Assembly: GCA_963706515.1 (NCBI GenBank)
Contig: CAVPMW010000017.1
Coordinates: 366,902-430,901 of the forward strand
DNA: 64,000 bases
DNA from: CAVPMW01 sp963706515
Lineage (GTDB): Bacteria > Chloroflexota > Anaerolineae > Anaerolineales > UBA4823
Reading direction: 5' to 3'
Below, in pieces: positions 1 through 9,361 of the stretch; positions within the stretch are counted from its first letter, which is position 1, and each line of letters opens with the position of its first letter. The position numbers and the translations under genes are program-made. Below the pieces are notes generated by a model. That model ran no database searches, was not told the DNA's origin, and saw only the letters and a program-made list of their open reading frames with translations.

Positions 1-276
1 TTGTACTATGGGCTGGCTTACGGCACTGCCAAGGCGCTGGTAGCCGACCTGGTGCCCGCGGCGTCGCGCGGTACGGCATACGGCACCTACAACGCAGTGC
101 TGGGCATCCTGGATTTTCCGGCCTCGTTGATCGCCGGCGTGCTGTGGCAGGGTGTGGGAAGCTGGACCGGGTTCGGCGCCTCAGCGCCGTTCCTGTTTGG
201 AGCTGCGACGGCTTTCCTGGCAGCCGCTCTGCTGGCGCTATGGATGCCGCGCTGGAAGCGCCAGGCAGCGGATTAG
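1..276 (+). CDS. MFS transporter, C-terminal fragment
   Basis: The visible 91 residues are hydrophobic, with three likely membrane segments. They contain the pattern of a major facilitator C-terminal half: a Gly/Ala-rich helix with RGTAYGTYNA, then two more helices, ending in a short basic tail (WKRQAAD). The gene enters from beyond the left edge, so its start, substrate and length are unknown. It runs towards the minus-strand redox operon and is separated from it by a hairpin repeat. Confidence 0.7.
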   Translation: MYYGLAYGTAKALVADLVPAASRGTAYGTYNAVLGILDFPASLIAGVLWQGVGSWTGFGASAPFLFGAATAFLAAALLALWMPRWKRQAAD

Positions 277-341
277 GCGATTTTCGACCTTTTTCTGTCC
301 CCCTAAGATCCGTTTCTCCTTGCAGATGGATAAGTATCTGG

Positions 342-406
342 CCGAAAATGGATAGGAGAACCGATTTTGTGGTGCACCACAAAATCGGAACCCCCCATAT
401 TTTCGG
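342..406. repeat. Hairpin repeat, family A, copy 1
   Basis: Outer arms CCGAAAAT (342-349) and ATTTTCGG (399-406) enclose a perfect 28-bp palindrome at 361-388. The flanks GATAGGAGAA and GGACAGGTTCTA recur at the copies near 44952 and 50385. The right flank runs into the TAG stop of the next minus-strand gene (414-416). The position between two convergent genes would suit a bidirectional terminator, but no clear T tract follows. Confidence 0.85.
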
Positions 407-413
407 ACAGGTT

Positions 414-2978
414 CTAAATCTCCTGGCGCGGGGTTACGTACGCGGCTGCCAGACCGGCTTCGTCATCCATTGCCAGCTCGATGTGACACCCCGCAAGATA
501 ATCGCCGGCATCGATCAAGCGCAGCGCCTGGCAGCAGCTCTCATCGCATGCTATCCGCTCTGTGAGGCGGTTAGGGGTATTGTAAAAGAAGTCCCGATTG
601 AAGGTTGCCTCCGGGTCGTCGAAATTGACCGCCAGGGGATAGATTTGCGCCTCCATCAAATCCTGGAAGAAATGAGTGCCCAGGGACGGTTCTGGCGCTG
701 GTCCAATGCCTTTGCCGGACACCTCCACCAGTGCCCCCGTATTGCATATATCCGAGTAGGAGACGTATACTCCCAAATCCGTATTCGGTGAGCCCCAGCG
801 CCCGGGTCCCACGCAGATAAACGATTTCTCAGGCAGGCTGGAGTTCAGGCGGCTGATTACCGCACCTATATTTTTGCGCGCCTGAGCAGAATCCAGGGCG
901 AAATATGCCTCGGGAGGTACAAACAGCACGTAGCGCAGGTCGCTCACGTGCCCGCGGGGCACCATGAAACGCGTGGAAAATAGTATGTCTTCACTGGTTA
1001 ACGAGCTGGGGAGTCTCCCGACCCGCGTTTCCTTTAAGAGACTCTGCGGACGGCATTGCAATAACGAGATTTGCACTCCCGGCGGCTGAGCGCATGGATC
1101 TGTGATCCGTACCGTAAATTCCATGTCTACCGCGCTGTGGTAGTTTTCTTCCACTAAACGCAGCATGCGCGAGAGCGTAGCCGGAAACGAGGTCCGCCGG
1201 AGCAGCTCATCGAAAGTGATTACCAGCGAGCTAGCTTCGCTTTCCATTACCCGGCTGCGCGGGCTGGTCAGGTATCCATCCCGTTCCAGCTGTGCGATGA
1301 AACGCAGCACCGGATAGTTGGGTCTGAGCACTTCCAAAACCGGCAGCGTCTTAAGCGCATTTTGTTCTAAGTCGATCAGATCTACGTATTGTTGCGAGTA
1401 ATGGCGGATCGCCTCGGGCGAATCGTCCGGCTGCAAGGTCGGATGGCTGAGGGCCACCGGGCGGGGATAATCATTCCCTACCCGCTCGACCGCCCGGGTT
1501 CCTAATCCCCAAACCAGGCGGGCAAAACCATCTTCGCGCCGGATTTGAGGGTGCCAGCGGTACAGGTTGTGGCTGAAGGCCACACCTGCCGCATGGGGTA
1601 AATAATAGCGACCGTATTTTTCCCCCTGCACCACCTGGATCAGGATTGCCATGCGTTCATCGTAATCCTGCAGCCCCTTGCTGCGCCGGTAGAGCAGAGC
1701 TTCGGGTTTTAATGTGCTGGCATACGTGAGAGCGATTGCCGCGGTCAATGCCTGCAGGTTCTCTTCAGGCGAACCCTGGTTCGGGCAGAAATGGCTGTCA
1801 TACTTTCCCGCAAATGCGGTGCCGAAGTTATCTTCGAGCTGGCTGGATGAGCGGACGATGATCGGTCTGGGTCCGATTTGGTCGAGCACTCCTTGCAGCG
1901 CGCTGAGCACTTCGGGTGGAAAGCTGCCGCTTTGAAACTCGTTGCGCGCCTGGATGTATTCCGCTCGGATGCGGTCCTCGGGTTTGTATTTTTGATCGTT
2001 CCAGTGCATCAAACCGTTCATCGCCATGAATACGTACATCACATCCGAGCCAAGGAAATACGAGTCGGGGATGCAGATGCAGGCGCGGTCAGCTTCGCCT
2101 GCCATTTCTTCGAGGATGCGGGCAGCCAGCAGCATGCCGGCGGCTTTTCCACCGATTTTCCCGTAGCCGATCTTACGCTGGTGAATATCCGCAAGATCGG
2201 AAATCCTGAGCCAATCCTTGGCGATATTGATATAGCCAAGCTGGTCGCTGATCATCCTGCGGATTAATACCACCTGGATTTCACGCAGGTGGTGCTCGAA
2301 TTGAGTGCGCTCCTGGGGCGGCAGGCTTTCGATAACCCGAGCGCGCTCGAACAAAAGGCTCTCCGGAGCGAGCTCGAGGTCGATAGAGGCCAGCAGGTCA
2401 TGGAGGCCCTGGCGCCCGAGGCTGAATGGCCGCGCCATGGATGATTTCTCTTGATCCTCACGCGCCCAAACCTGGGTAGAGCGCACGTACCGGCTGTTGA
2501 CCACGATGCCGTACCCGCGCCGTTCGGCGACCTCTGTGTTATCCACCAGGCGCACGTCCAGCGTGAAGCAAGCTGGCTGAGCATTCTTACAGCCGATCTT
2601 GCGCCGGCTTTCCGTTAGCTCCGTTTCCAGGGTGTCTCCCAGGGCATTCAGCGCTGCGCTTTTACGATCTACCCAGGCGATGAGGTTGATCCCGCCTCGC
2701 TGGCCATTTGCCAGGCTGGTTTTAGACGGAGAACGCAGCGCTGCGTCTTCTGGCTCGTACTGGTAGATCGCTTTAACGGTCTTATCCACCTGACCGAGAT
2801 ATTCAACCACCTGCTGCGTAAGGCTCTCCGCAACGTAGCCGCAAATATCGCAGCGACCCGCGCGAAGAGCCTGCATCGCTTCTGGTATATCGCCAGCAAA
2901 CTTTTTACCGGCGCAATAAGCGACGGCATTCTCCACCATTTTGCCGGCAAGAGCCTGGTCCATCTGTTCGGTTGACAT
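414..2978 (-). CDS. PEP/pyruvate-binding domain protein (PPDK N-terminal-like)
   Basis: This long uninterrupted frame (about 854 residues) contains the nucleotide/PEP-binding signature of the PPDK/PEP synthase N-terminal domain: GKIGGKAAGML near residue 280, IIVRSSSQLEDN and TAFAGKYDSHF near residue 400. I do not see the swivelling phosphohistidine domain (GGxxSHxA) or the C-terminal PEP TIM barrel, so it is not a complete dikinase. The first 250 residues carry a CDICG motif and are otherwise unrecognised. Start ATG 2978 is preferred because AGGAAGG lies 5-7 bases upstream; an in-frame start at 3011 is possible. It is the last gene of the minus-strand redox operon, 70 bases after the glutamate-synthase-like gene. 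Its role there is unknown. Confidence 0.75.
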   Translation of the reverse strand: MSTEQMDQALAGKMVENAVAYCAGKKFAGDIPEAMQALRAGRCDICGYVAESLTQQVVEYLGQVDKTVKAIYQYEPEDAALRSPSKTSLANGQRGGINLIAWVDRKSAALNALGDTLETELTESRRKIGCKNAQPACFTLDVRLVDNTEVAERRGYGIVVNSRYVRSTQVWAREDQEKSSMARPFSLGRQGLHDLLASIDLELAPESLLFERARVIESLPPQERTQFEHHLREIQVVLIRRMISDQLGYINIAKDWLRISDLADIHQRKIGYGKIGGKAAGMLLAARILEEMAGEADRACICIPDSYFLGSDVMYVFMAMNGLMHWNDQKYKPEDRIRAEYIQARNEFQSGSFPPEVLSALQGVLDQIGPRPIIVRSSSQLEDNFGTAFAGKYDSHFCPNQGSPEENLQALTAAIALTYASTLKPEALLYRRSKGLQDYDERMAILIQVVQGEKYGRYYLPHAAGVAFSHNLYRWHPQIRREDGFARLVWGLGTRAVERVGNDYPRPVALSHPTLQPDDSPEAIRHYSQQYVDLIDLEQNALKTLPVLEVLRPNYPVLRFIAQLERDGYLTSPRSRVMESEASSLVITFDELLRRTSFPATLSRMLRLVEENYHSAVDMEFTVRITDPCAQPPGVQISLLQCRPQSLLKETRVGRLPSSLTSEDILFSTRFMVPRGHVSDLRYVLFVPPEAYFALDSAQARKNIGAVISRLNSSLPEKSFICVGPGRWGSPNTDLGVYVSYSDICNTGALVEVSGKGIGPAPEPSLGTHFFQDLMEAQIYPLAVNFDDPEATFNRDFFYNTPNRLTERIACDESCCQALRLIDAGDYLAGCHIELAMDDEAGLAAAYVTPRQEI

Positions 2979-3047
2979 CTCGCCCTTCCTGGGGAGTAAG
3001 TCACCTGTCACGTATAGCTGACTGCGAGTTACTCTGCCAGATAACGA

Positions 3048-4668
3048 TCAGCTGACTACCGGGGTCTGCTCTCTCGTCTCGGTCTCTTTTCCGTGTTTGC
3101 CATTCCCCCCTTTGCGGATAGGGGTTGCTAAAGCTTCCTCCCACATGGGCAAAGGGCGTTCGAAACCGGCCAACTTAAGACCGGTGAGGGCTGCTGTATT
3201 GAGGTCCATCGCACGCAAATCTTCGGTGGAAAGCTCCTTGATGCTGCGATGTCCTGAGAGCATGGTCAAGATCTTGACTTCCTCGGTGCAGGCGTGGATG
3301 AAATTTGCCAGGCGCTGCCCGACTTCGATTGGGTCGAGGCGGGCGCGCATCTCGGGTCGCTGGCTGGTAATTCCGTAAGGGCAGTTGCCTTTTTGGCAGG
3401 CATAGCACACCCGGCAGCCCATGGCGACCTCTGCCGCGGATCCAAAACCGGCGGCGTCCGCCCCCATCGCCATCGCTTTGAAGGCATCCAACCCGTTGCG
3501 TATGCCGCCCAGGGCGATCAGCTTGACCTTGCGGTGCACGCCGTAGTCCTTGAGAGCTTGCACAGCCGGCGGGATGCAGGCAATGGTGGGAATGCCCACG
3601 CCCTGGGTGACAATATCCGGGGAACAGCCGGTGCCACCGACTAAGCCGTCGATGCTGATCGCATCCGCCCCGGCTTCGATGCAGGCGGCTACATCGGCAT
3701 AAGGGCGAGATGGACCCAGTTTGAACAGGATCGGAACTTTATAGTCGGTCACATCGCGCAGGAAAGCTACCATGTGCTTCATGTCGTCCAGCGATTGCAC
3801 ATCGTAATAACGGCAGGGGCTGAGCGCATCGGAGCCAACCGGGACGCCGCGCACCCGTGAAACGTCCTCGGTGACCTTGGCGCCCAATAAGTGACCGCCC
3901 ATGCCGGGCTTGGCTCCCTGACCGATCTTGACTTCCACCGCGTCGCCGCTGTTTAAGTAATCAGCCGATACGCCCCAGCGCCCGGTAGACCACTGAATCA
4001 CGAGGTAGCCGCCCGGGTTCCATCTCTTGCGCGTCATCTCCTGGTCGGTATAGCCGCGCGCCAGCCAGGCTTCCTCCGGCACGAGCCCGCCTTCGCCGGT
4101 ATTGGTGGCGATGCCGGTCTCTGCTGCGCCGATTGCTAACGCCATCTTGGCTTCTTTGCTCAGCGCGCCGAAGGACATCGCTGCCCACACAAACGGCGCT
4201 TTCAAAACGATCGGATTCTGGCAGGTGCCCTCACCGATAACCACTTCCAGGTCGCATTCCTCGCGATATTTATCCAACGGCGCCGGGCTGGCAATCTGGC
4301 TGGGCACAACGGTGATCATGTCAAAATTGGGAGTCTGTCCGTGCGTGCCGAAGCCCCGCATCAGGTATTCACCGGTTTGCGCTTTATAGTGGATTTCTTC
4401 CACCGCTGCAAAGCGTCCACGGGTAGCGGGTGATGTACTCCGGCTCAGCCGGGTTGATCCGGATGGCATTTGTTGGACAGAACTCAGCGCAGATCCGGCA
4501 GCCGACACAGGCATTGAAGTTCTGCACGGTCATCTCACCCGTTAAGCCATCCAGCGCGTACACGTTATGAGGACAAACCTCAACGCAGGTAGCACATTTG
4601 CCGGGCATGCGCGCGTTGACGCAAATTTCCTTGTTTACGCTGACACAAAATGCGCCGATTACGGCCAT
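3048..4668 (-). CDS. Ferredoxin-domain glutamate synthase core (FMN-binding, GltB2-like), frameshifted
   Basis: The N-terminal 90 residues hold two 4Fe-4S-type cysteine clusters (CATCVEVCP and CVGCRICAEFCP). The rest matches the FMN-binding central domain of glutamate synthase: APFVWAAMSFGALSKEAK, NTGEGG, GQGAKPGMGGHLLG, ISIDGLVGGTG and the C-terminal Cys cluster CRVCYACQKGNCPYG. A one-base shift near 4418-4430 separates the two parts; both together give about 540 residues, the layout of archaeal-type GltB2. In the family the domain converts 2-oxoglutarate and ammonia to glutamate with reduced ferredoxin or flavin. No glutaminase domain is in the window, so the nitrogen donor is unclear. It lies between the GXGXG gene and the PEP-binding gene. 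Confidence 0.8.
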
Positions 4669-4677
4669 AGCGTCCTC

Positions 4678-5329
4678 CTAGTTATAGAATGGCTTTTCCG
4701 ACGCAGCCACGATCTTTTTGAAATTGGCTAAGTCGGCCTCAATCTGATAGGCTGCGAAGTAAGCGCCCAGCTTGGTTATGTCTGCAGCGGTCAGCGGCTC
4801 AACCCGGGTGTTGTAACCGATGCTTTTCCATTCGCCGCCGATATATACATTGCCGCGGATCAAACAGTTTGCGAATTTTTCTCCGGCATTCCCCAGGACG
4901 ACCAAATCGCCTTTCAGCATGTATGTGCCGGCATCATCGCCAACATCCCCGCACACGATGATCGTGGCGCCTTTATTCATGGTCGCAGTGAAGTCGCCCG
5001 AATTCCCGCGGATAACCACTACGCCGCCATAGCAGTACTGACCGGCGCCATAATCGGTGTTCCCCTCGATGATTACCGTGCCGGCGGTCATGTTATCCGC
5101 CGACGTAACGAGAAACATCTTCGGTCACGTGAATGGTTGCGCCAGCGTTTAACACGCCCACGTAATCGCCGGCGCTGCCCTCGATGATTACTTCGCCGTG
5201 CTTCAAGCCAGCCGCCAGACCATGCAGGTGTGCGACATTTTTTACTTTGACGGGAACACCGTTGATCGACTCTTTCAGCTCGCTCTGCACCGTTTTCAGG
5301 TCTTTATTTTTAGCGTCGATTACTTTCAT
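4678..5329 (-). CDS. GXGXG-domain protein (glutamate synthase C-terminal domain-like), frameshifted
   Basis: Repeated glycine turns (GEVIIEGSAGDYVGV, GTVIIEGNTDYGAG, GGVVVIRGNSGDF, GDLVVLGNAGEKF) form the right-handed beta-helix of the GltB alpha-subunit C-terminal domain. The frame shifts once near 5100-5115, inside the stretch VTEDVS/ADNM; joined length is about 217 residues. In archaeal-type enzymes this domain is a separate subunit, and it sits 9 bases upstream of the ferredoxin-GltB2 gene, so the two probably form one complex. It may be a structural subunit only, since the fold is non-catalytic. Confidence 0.8.
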
Positions 5330-5339
5330 GCTTCACCTC

Positions 5340-6506
5340 CTAGCACCCGGTACACCCGCTGCGGGCTTCTTCCAGGACTCCCGAGCGCACCGGGGTCCGG
5401 TACAGCCGCACGAACTGCTGGATCGCTTCGTTACGTTTTTGAGGATCGCCTAATGCGTCGAGCATCAGTATCTGCAGGTCTTTGAAGGCTCGTGCCCGTT
5501 CTCGCCGGTCTTTCTCTTCGACTGCTGCTTCCAGAGCAGCTTCGTCCACGCGGTGGGTGGTCTCCAGCAGATTGAGCTGGATTGCGTTCCGGACGAAGAT
5601 ATCTCCCACACGCGAGCGGATGATCAGGGTGGAAGTGCCTTCGGGAGCACCGAGCGTCCCGAGCGCCAGGTCGGCAGATTCTCCCAGGTAATCATCGCAG
5701 CTTCCGCAGCCGGCCCGCGTATAGCTTTCCGCCTGCTGGCGCGAGATCGTACGCAGGCTGCCGTCCCACAGGACTGCCTGCATCCATTCGCGGTCGGGAG
5801 AGATTTCGAGCCGTTTGACCTGCTCCCGCCTCACGTCCATCTGCTTGACCAGAATTTCCTCAATGAAATCAGGCCGGTAGACGCCGGTGCAGAAAATTGC
5901 AATGGTCAAAAGGATGGCATCCTGGTAGGGTTTTAAGCGAGGGTCGGTTGAGGCTTTCAGTCTCCGGACGGCTTGTGCAGCGCAGGGTGTGCTGACTACC
6001 GCAACACGTTCCATGCCTCGCTGGAAGACGGCTTCGTTTAACGCATCGAATACCGGCGCCCATAAATATTGGGGTCCCACGGCGCTGACGATCTCTTCGA
6101 CGGTAGTGACTACCCGGGCGACAGGTTTCAAATCCCAGGGATCGACATCCAGCATCACCACCCCATCCAGCAGCCCGGCACTGCGCCCGGCGGTCAGGAT
6201 CGACCGGATGACGTCGTTGGGTGAGCCAGATTTGATTGGCCCCCGGGCGTTAGCCGCCAGGATCAGCTTCGGCTCGAGCGCTGCCCAGCGTTCCAGGCGC
6301 GGACAGGTTTCTTCACAAAATTTTGAGCAGAACGAACAGCTATCTAATGGCTCTTTGGTATAGCCAACGGTCTTGATTTGTTTCTTGTATACCGGGTGAT
6401 CGCTTCCATCCCACTTGAGCACCTGCTTTGAACAGGTTGCCACGCACATGCCGCAACCGGCGCAAGTGTCGAGCGACCAGACCTCCGATTCCAACCGTTT
6501 CGACAT
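5340..6506 (-). CDS. FrhB-like flavoprotein / iron-sulfur subunit
   Basis: This intact 388-residue protein belongs to the F420 hydrogenase/dehydrogenase beta-subunit family. It has an N-terminal 4Fe-4S cluster motif (CAGCGMCVATC), a second Cys set (CSFCSKFCEETCP), the conserved VVSTPCAAQAVRRL, and a late Cys pair AGCGSCDDYLGESADL. Family members bind FAD and pass electrons between ferredoxin-type partners and a hydride carrier. Outside methanogens the carrier need not be F420. It ends in a CTGC motif. It lies between HdrA-MvhD and the GXGXG gene in the same orientation, which suggests it links the NADH/HdrA module to the glutamate synthase core. Confidence 0.8.
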   Translation of the reverse strand: MSKRLESEVWSLDTCAGCGMCVATCSKQVLKWDGSDHPVYKKQIKTVGYTKEPLDSCSFCSKFCEETCPRLERWAALEPKLILAANARGPIKSGSPNDVIRSILTAGRSAGLLDGVVMLDVDPWDLKPVARVVTTVEEIVSAVGPQYLWAPVFDALNEAVFQRGMERVAVVSTPCAAQAVRRLKASTDPRLKPYQDAILLTIAIFCTGVYRPDFIEEILVKQMDVRREQVKRLEISPDREWMQAVLWDGSLRTISRQQAESYTRAGCGSCDDYLGESADLALGTLGAPEGTSTLIIRSRVGDIFVRNAIQLNLLETTHRVDEAALEAAVEEKDRRERARAFKDLQILMLDALGDPQKRNEAIQQFVRLYRTPVRSGVLEEARSGCTGC

Positions 6507-6563
6507 AGTTCCTCCTTGTTAATTCTGAAACTCGGAATGTCTCCAATTCCTGATCATCTAAGC

Positions 6564-8638
6564 TTAGCCGCGATAAATACCAGATCGGATTTCTCTGTCA
6601 AAATCAGTCATTGCCTGGGCGAATTTCCCCCCATCCTCCAGCGACATGAATTCCAGCCGCAGAGCGGCGGGGATCGATCCCTTGGGCAGCCAACCCATTC
6701 TTTAGCTTCTCCACACGCTCTTGCGCACACAGGTTGCCTGAGCCGTAATGACATTCCCCGGGGGGGCATGCCCCTAAAAATACGCCATCCGCGCCGTTCA
6801 GGAAGGCCCACAGGATATGGTAGGGATCGAAACGGGCTGAACAGTTCATCCGGAGAATGCGGGCATTCAGCGGATAAGGGATCCGCCGCGCGCCAGCCAT
6901 ATCTGCGGCAGCATATGCGCTCCACTCACACGCCAGCGCCAGAATTTTCGGGCCTCCGTTCGGAGGATCCTTTAATATCAAGGTGATCTGGGCAGGGATT
7001 TCGAGGTTATCCCAGCCGGGAAGAGAGATCGCCTTAACCGGGCACACGACCACGCAGTTTCCGCAGCCAGTACAGCGGAGCTCGTCCACTTTGGCGAGCG
7101 ACAGGAGCCCTTCACGTTTATTAAGCTGGATCGCCAGCGTCGGGCAGACCTGGGGACAGTTGCCGCAGCCGGTGCACAGAGCTGGGTCTACCGCCGCCGC
7201 CGGGGCGTGTACGCTGATCTGCTCCTGGCTCAGGAAGTGAGCCGACGCGGGCGCTGGTTAAGTAAGCCTGGAAGAGCGCTTCTGTGGTATCGACTGGCTG
7301 TTGGGCGCTGCCTAATACATAGATCCCAGGATCGGTGTAGCGCCCAGGTCGCAGGCGCAGGCGTGGTTCGACCAGGAATCCAGCCTCATCTTGGGGCAAA
7401 CCGAGCAGCGCAGCCAGCCCCGTCGCCTGGCTATTTGGGACGAGAGGCGCCGTCAGCACGACCCGGTCGAATGGCAGCTGGACGGCATCTCCGGTGAGGG
7501 TATCCAGGACATCGACCGTCCGCTCGCCGATCGCCGGCTGCTGGTCGAGCCGGTATCTGAAGAAGGTGATCCCAAGCTTGCGTGCCTCCATGAATTCTGC
7601 TTCGCCAGCCTCACCCAGGTACAGCTCGCGGAATAAAATGGTCACACTGGCGTCCGGATTGAGCTGTTTGGCATGGATCGCCTGGCGGATGCCGATGGTA
7701 CAGCATACCCGCGAGCACCGCTCCAGCTGGGTGCTTTCAGCGCAGAAGATCATGACAATCTTTTCAGGCTCCAGCGTTTTACCCGGTTGAGCAGCGTTCT
7801 CCAGCTCGCGGTGAAATTCGGCTTGCGTTTTCACTCTGCGCCGGTCTAGCCAATGATCAGCACCGAGGCTCTTTAGCTGAGCTCCGTTGTCGACGACGAT
7901 GGCGCCAAACGGGTAAGAGGTGGCTTGATCTCCGTGCTGGATGCGGACCTCATACTCTCCAGGATGGCCGCGCACTTCGAGCAGGTGCGCGTCGAAAAGG
8001 ACGTCGATCATCGGATTGCTTAATACAGCCTGGCTTTTCTCTGAGATCAGCTGGTGTGTGCTCTCCTGGAGATCGAGCAGGGATCCGCCCAACGCGCCGG
8101 ATTGCTCCACCAGCGTCACGTGGTGGTCCCCATCGGCTAGAGCCAGGGCAAGGGTCAGGGCGCTCAGGCCGCTGCCAACCACCAGCGCGGAATTAATCAC
8201 GCGCCCGAGATGAGCCGGCGCAGCCCTGGTCAGCGAGAGTCGGGCGACGCCCGATTCAATCAGGCTGGCGGCTTTGGAAAGCGCGGCTGGGTCGCCTGGA
8301 TGCACGTAAGCAACGTGCTCGCGGATATCGATCACATCTAAAAAGCTGGGGTCCAGCCCGGTCGGTTCGACGGACTGGCGGAAGAGGTTCTCGACTAAAC
8401 GCGGCGTACAGCCTGCGATCACTACTCGATCCAGGTTGTAATCAACAATCGCTTTGCGCAGGCGTTCCTGCCCATCTTTGCTGCAAGGGAACCCGTCCCT
8501 GGCGGCAAAAACCACTTCCGGGCATGCGCCAACCTGCTGGCACAGCGCCTCGGTATCCAGGGCTCCGGCGATTTTGTCGCCGCAATCGCAGATGACTACG
8601 CCGATGCGAGGTATAAGTTGTGTAGTGTCACCACCCAT
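6564..8638 (-). CDS. HdrA-MvhD fusion, frameshifted
   Basis: The first 470 residues are HdrA-like: an N-terminal segment with CDCGDKI and AGCTPRLVE, then an FAD-binding glycine motif (VVGSGLSALTLALALAD). A two-cluster ferredoxin domain follows (CTGCGNCPQVCP and CTGCGNCVVVCP), then an MvhD domain with ILRMNCSARFDP and CPPGECHYGSGN. Breaks near 7240 and 6660 are corrected here; the corrected tail ends at 6564. HdrA is the flavin-bifurcating subunit of heterodisulfide reductase complexes and MvhD passes electrons into it. No HdrB or HdrC is present, so a heterodisulfide is not the evident acceptor. Start 8638 follows GGAAGGATC. Confidence 0.8.
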
Positions 8639-8655
8639 AGCTGATCCTTCCCATA

Positions 8656-9351
8656 TTATTCAGCGTCCCGCGCATTCTTAACCAATGCGGCTACGTTCTG
8701 AACGAAATTCGGGCGTAAATTCAATTCCCCACCCAGGTGGTAATAGCCAGGTTGAGAGGCAGATTCTGCTGGCGAGAAGTGCTGGATACCTGTCACGCTG
8801 GCGAAATTGAAGGCTCCGGTGGGGCAGATCAGCACGCAGGTCCCACAGCCGATACAGTGCGAAGAGGCCACCTGGAATGGCGCAGCGACCTTTTTAGCGA
8901 TCCCGCGCTGGATCATGCTGATCGCGCTGACCCCGACGATTTCGCGGCAGGCGCGCACGCACAGACCACACAGGATGCAGGCATCTTCTTCTGGCAGCTT
9001 ATAGCGCACCTCTTTAACACCCAGCTCCTCAGCTAAAGCGAGCACTTCCGGGGTGTTATATGCGCCTGCCAGAAGCAGCTCTGCGGTCAGCCGGCGGCTG
9101 CGGACTACCATCTCGCTCTGCGTTTGGACTGCAATGCCCTCTTCACAGGGGTAGGTGCACGCGGCTGCCAGGCGTGGCTTACGCCCGGGTAGGCTTACTT
9201 CCACAATACACAAGCGGCAGGCGCCGTAAGGCTCGAGGGCAGGGTGGTAGCACAATGTGGGAATGTGGATGCCGTGCTCGCGACAGGCCTCTAACAGGGT
9301 CCGGCCTTCAGGTACTTCAATGGATTGATCGTCTATCGTCAGATGAATCAT
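8656..9351 (-). CDS. NuoG/HoxU-like iron-sulfur subunit
   Basis: The 231-residue product has an N-terminal plant-type 2Fe-2S domain (PTLCYHPALEPYGACRLCIVEV, Cys pattern over residues 33-48), a His/Cys-type region, and two 4Fe-4S motifs (CILCGLCVRACREI and CIGCGTCVLICPTGAF). This is the N-terminal half of NuoG or the electron-input region of FeFe hydrogenase. The H-cluster domain is absent, so it is a relay subunit, not a hydrogenase. It starts 11 bases after the NuoF-like gene with GAGG upstream, and would connect the diaphorase pair to HdrA. Confidence 0.85.
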   Translation of the reverse strand: MIHLTIDDQSIEVPEGRTLLEACREHGIHIPTLCYHPALEPYGACRLCIVEVSLPGRKPRLAAACTYPCEEGIAVQTQSEMVVRSRRLTAELLLAGAYNTPEVLALAEELGVKEVRYKLPEEDACILCGLCVRACREIVGVSAISMIQRGIAKKVAAPFQVASSHCIGCGTCVLICPTGAFNFASVTGIQHFSPAESASQPGYYHLGGELNLRPNFVQNVAALVKNARDAE

Positions 9352-9361
9352 CGCCGCCTCG

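Noticed and set aside
414..2978. Complete pyruvate phosphate dikinase or PEP synthase
   Set aside because: Only the N-terminal nucleotide/PEP-binding domain motifs are present; the phosphohistidine and C-terminal catalytic domains are not seen.
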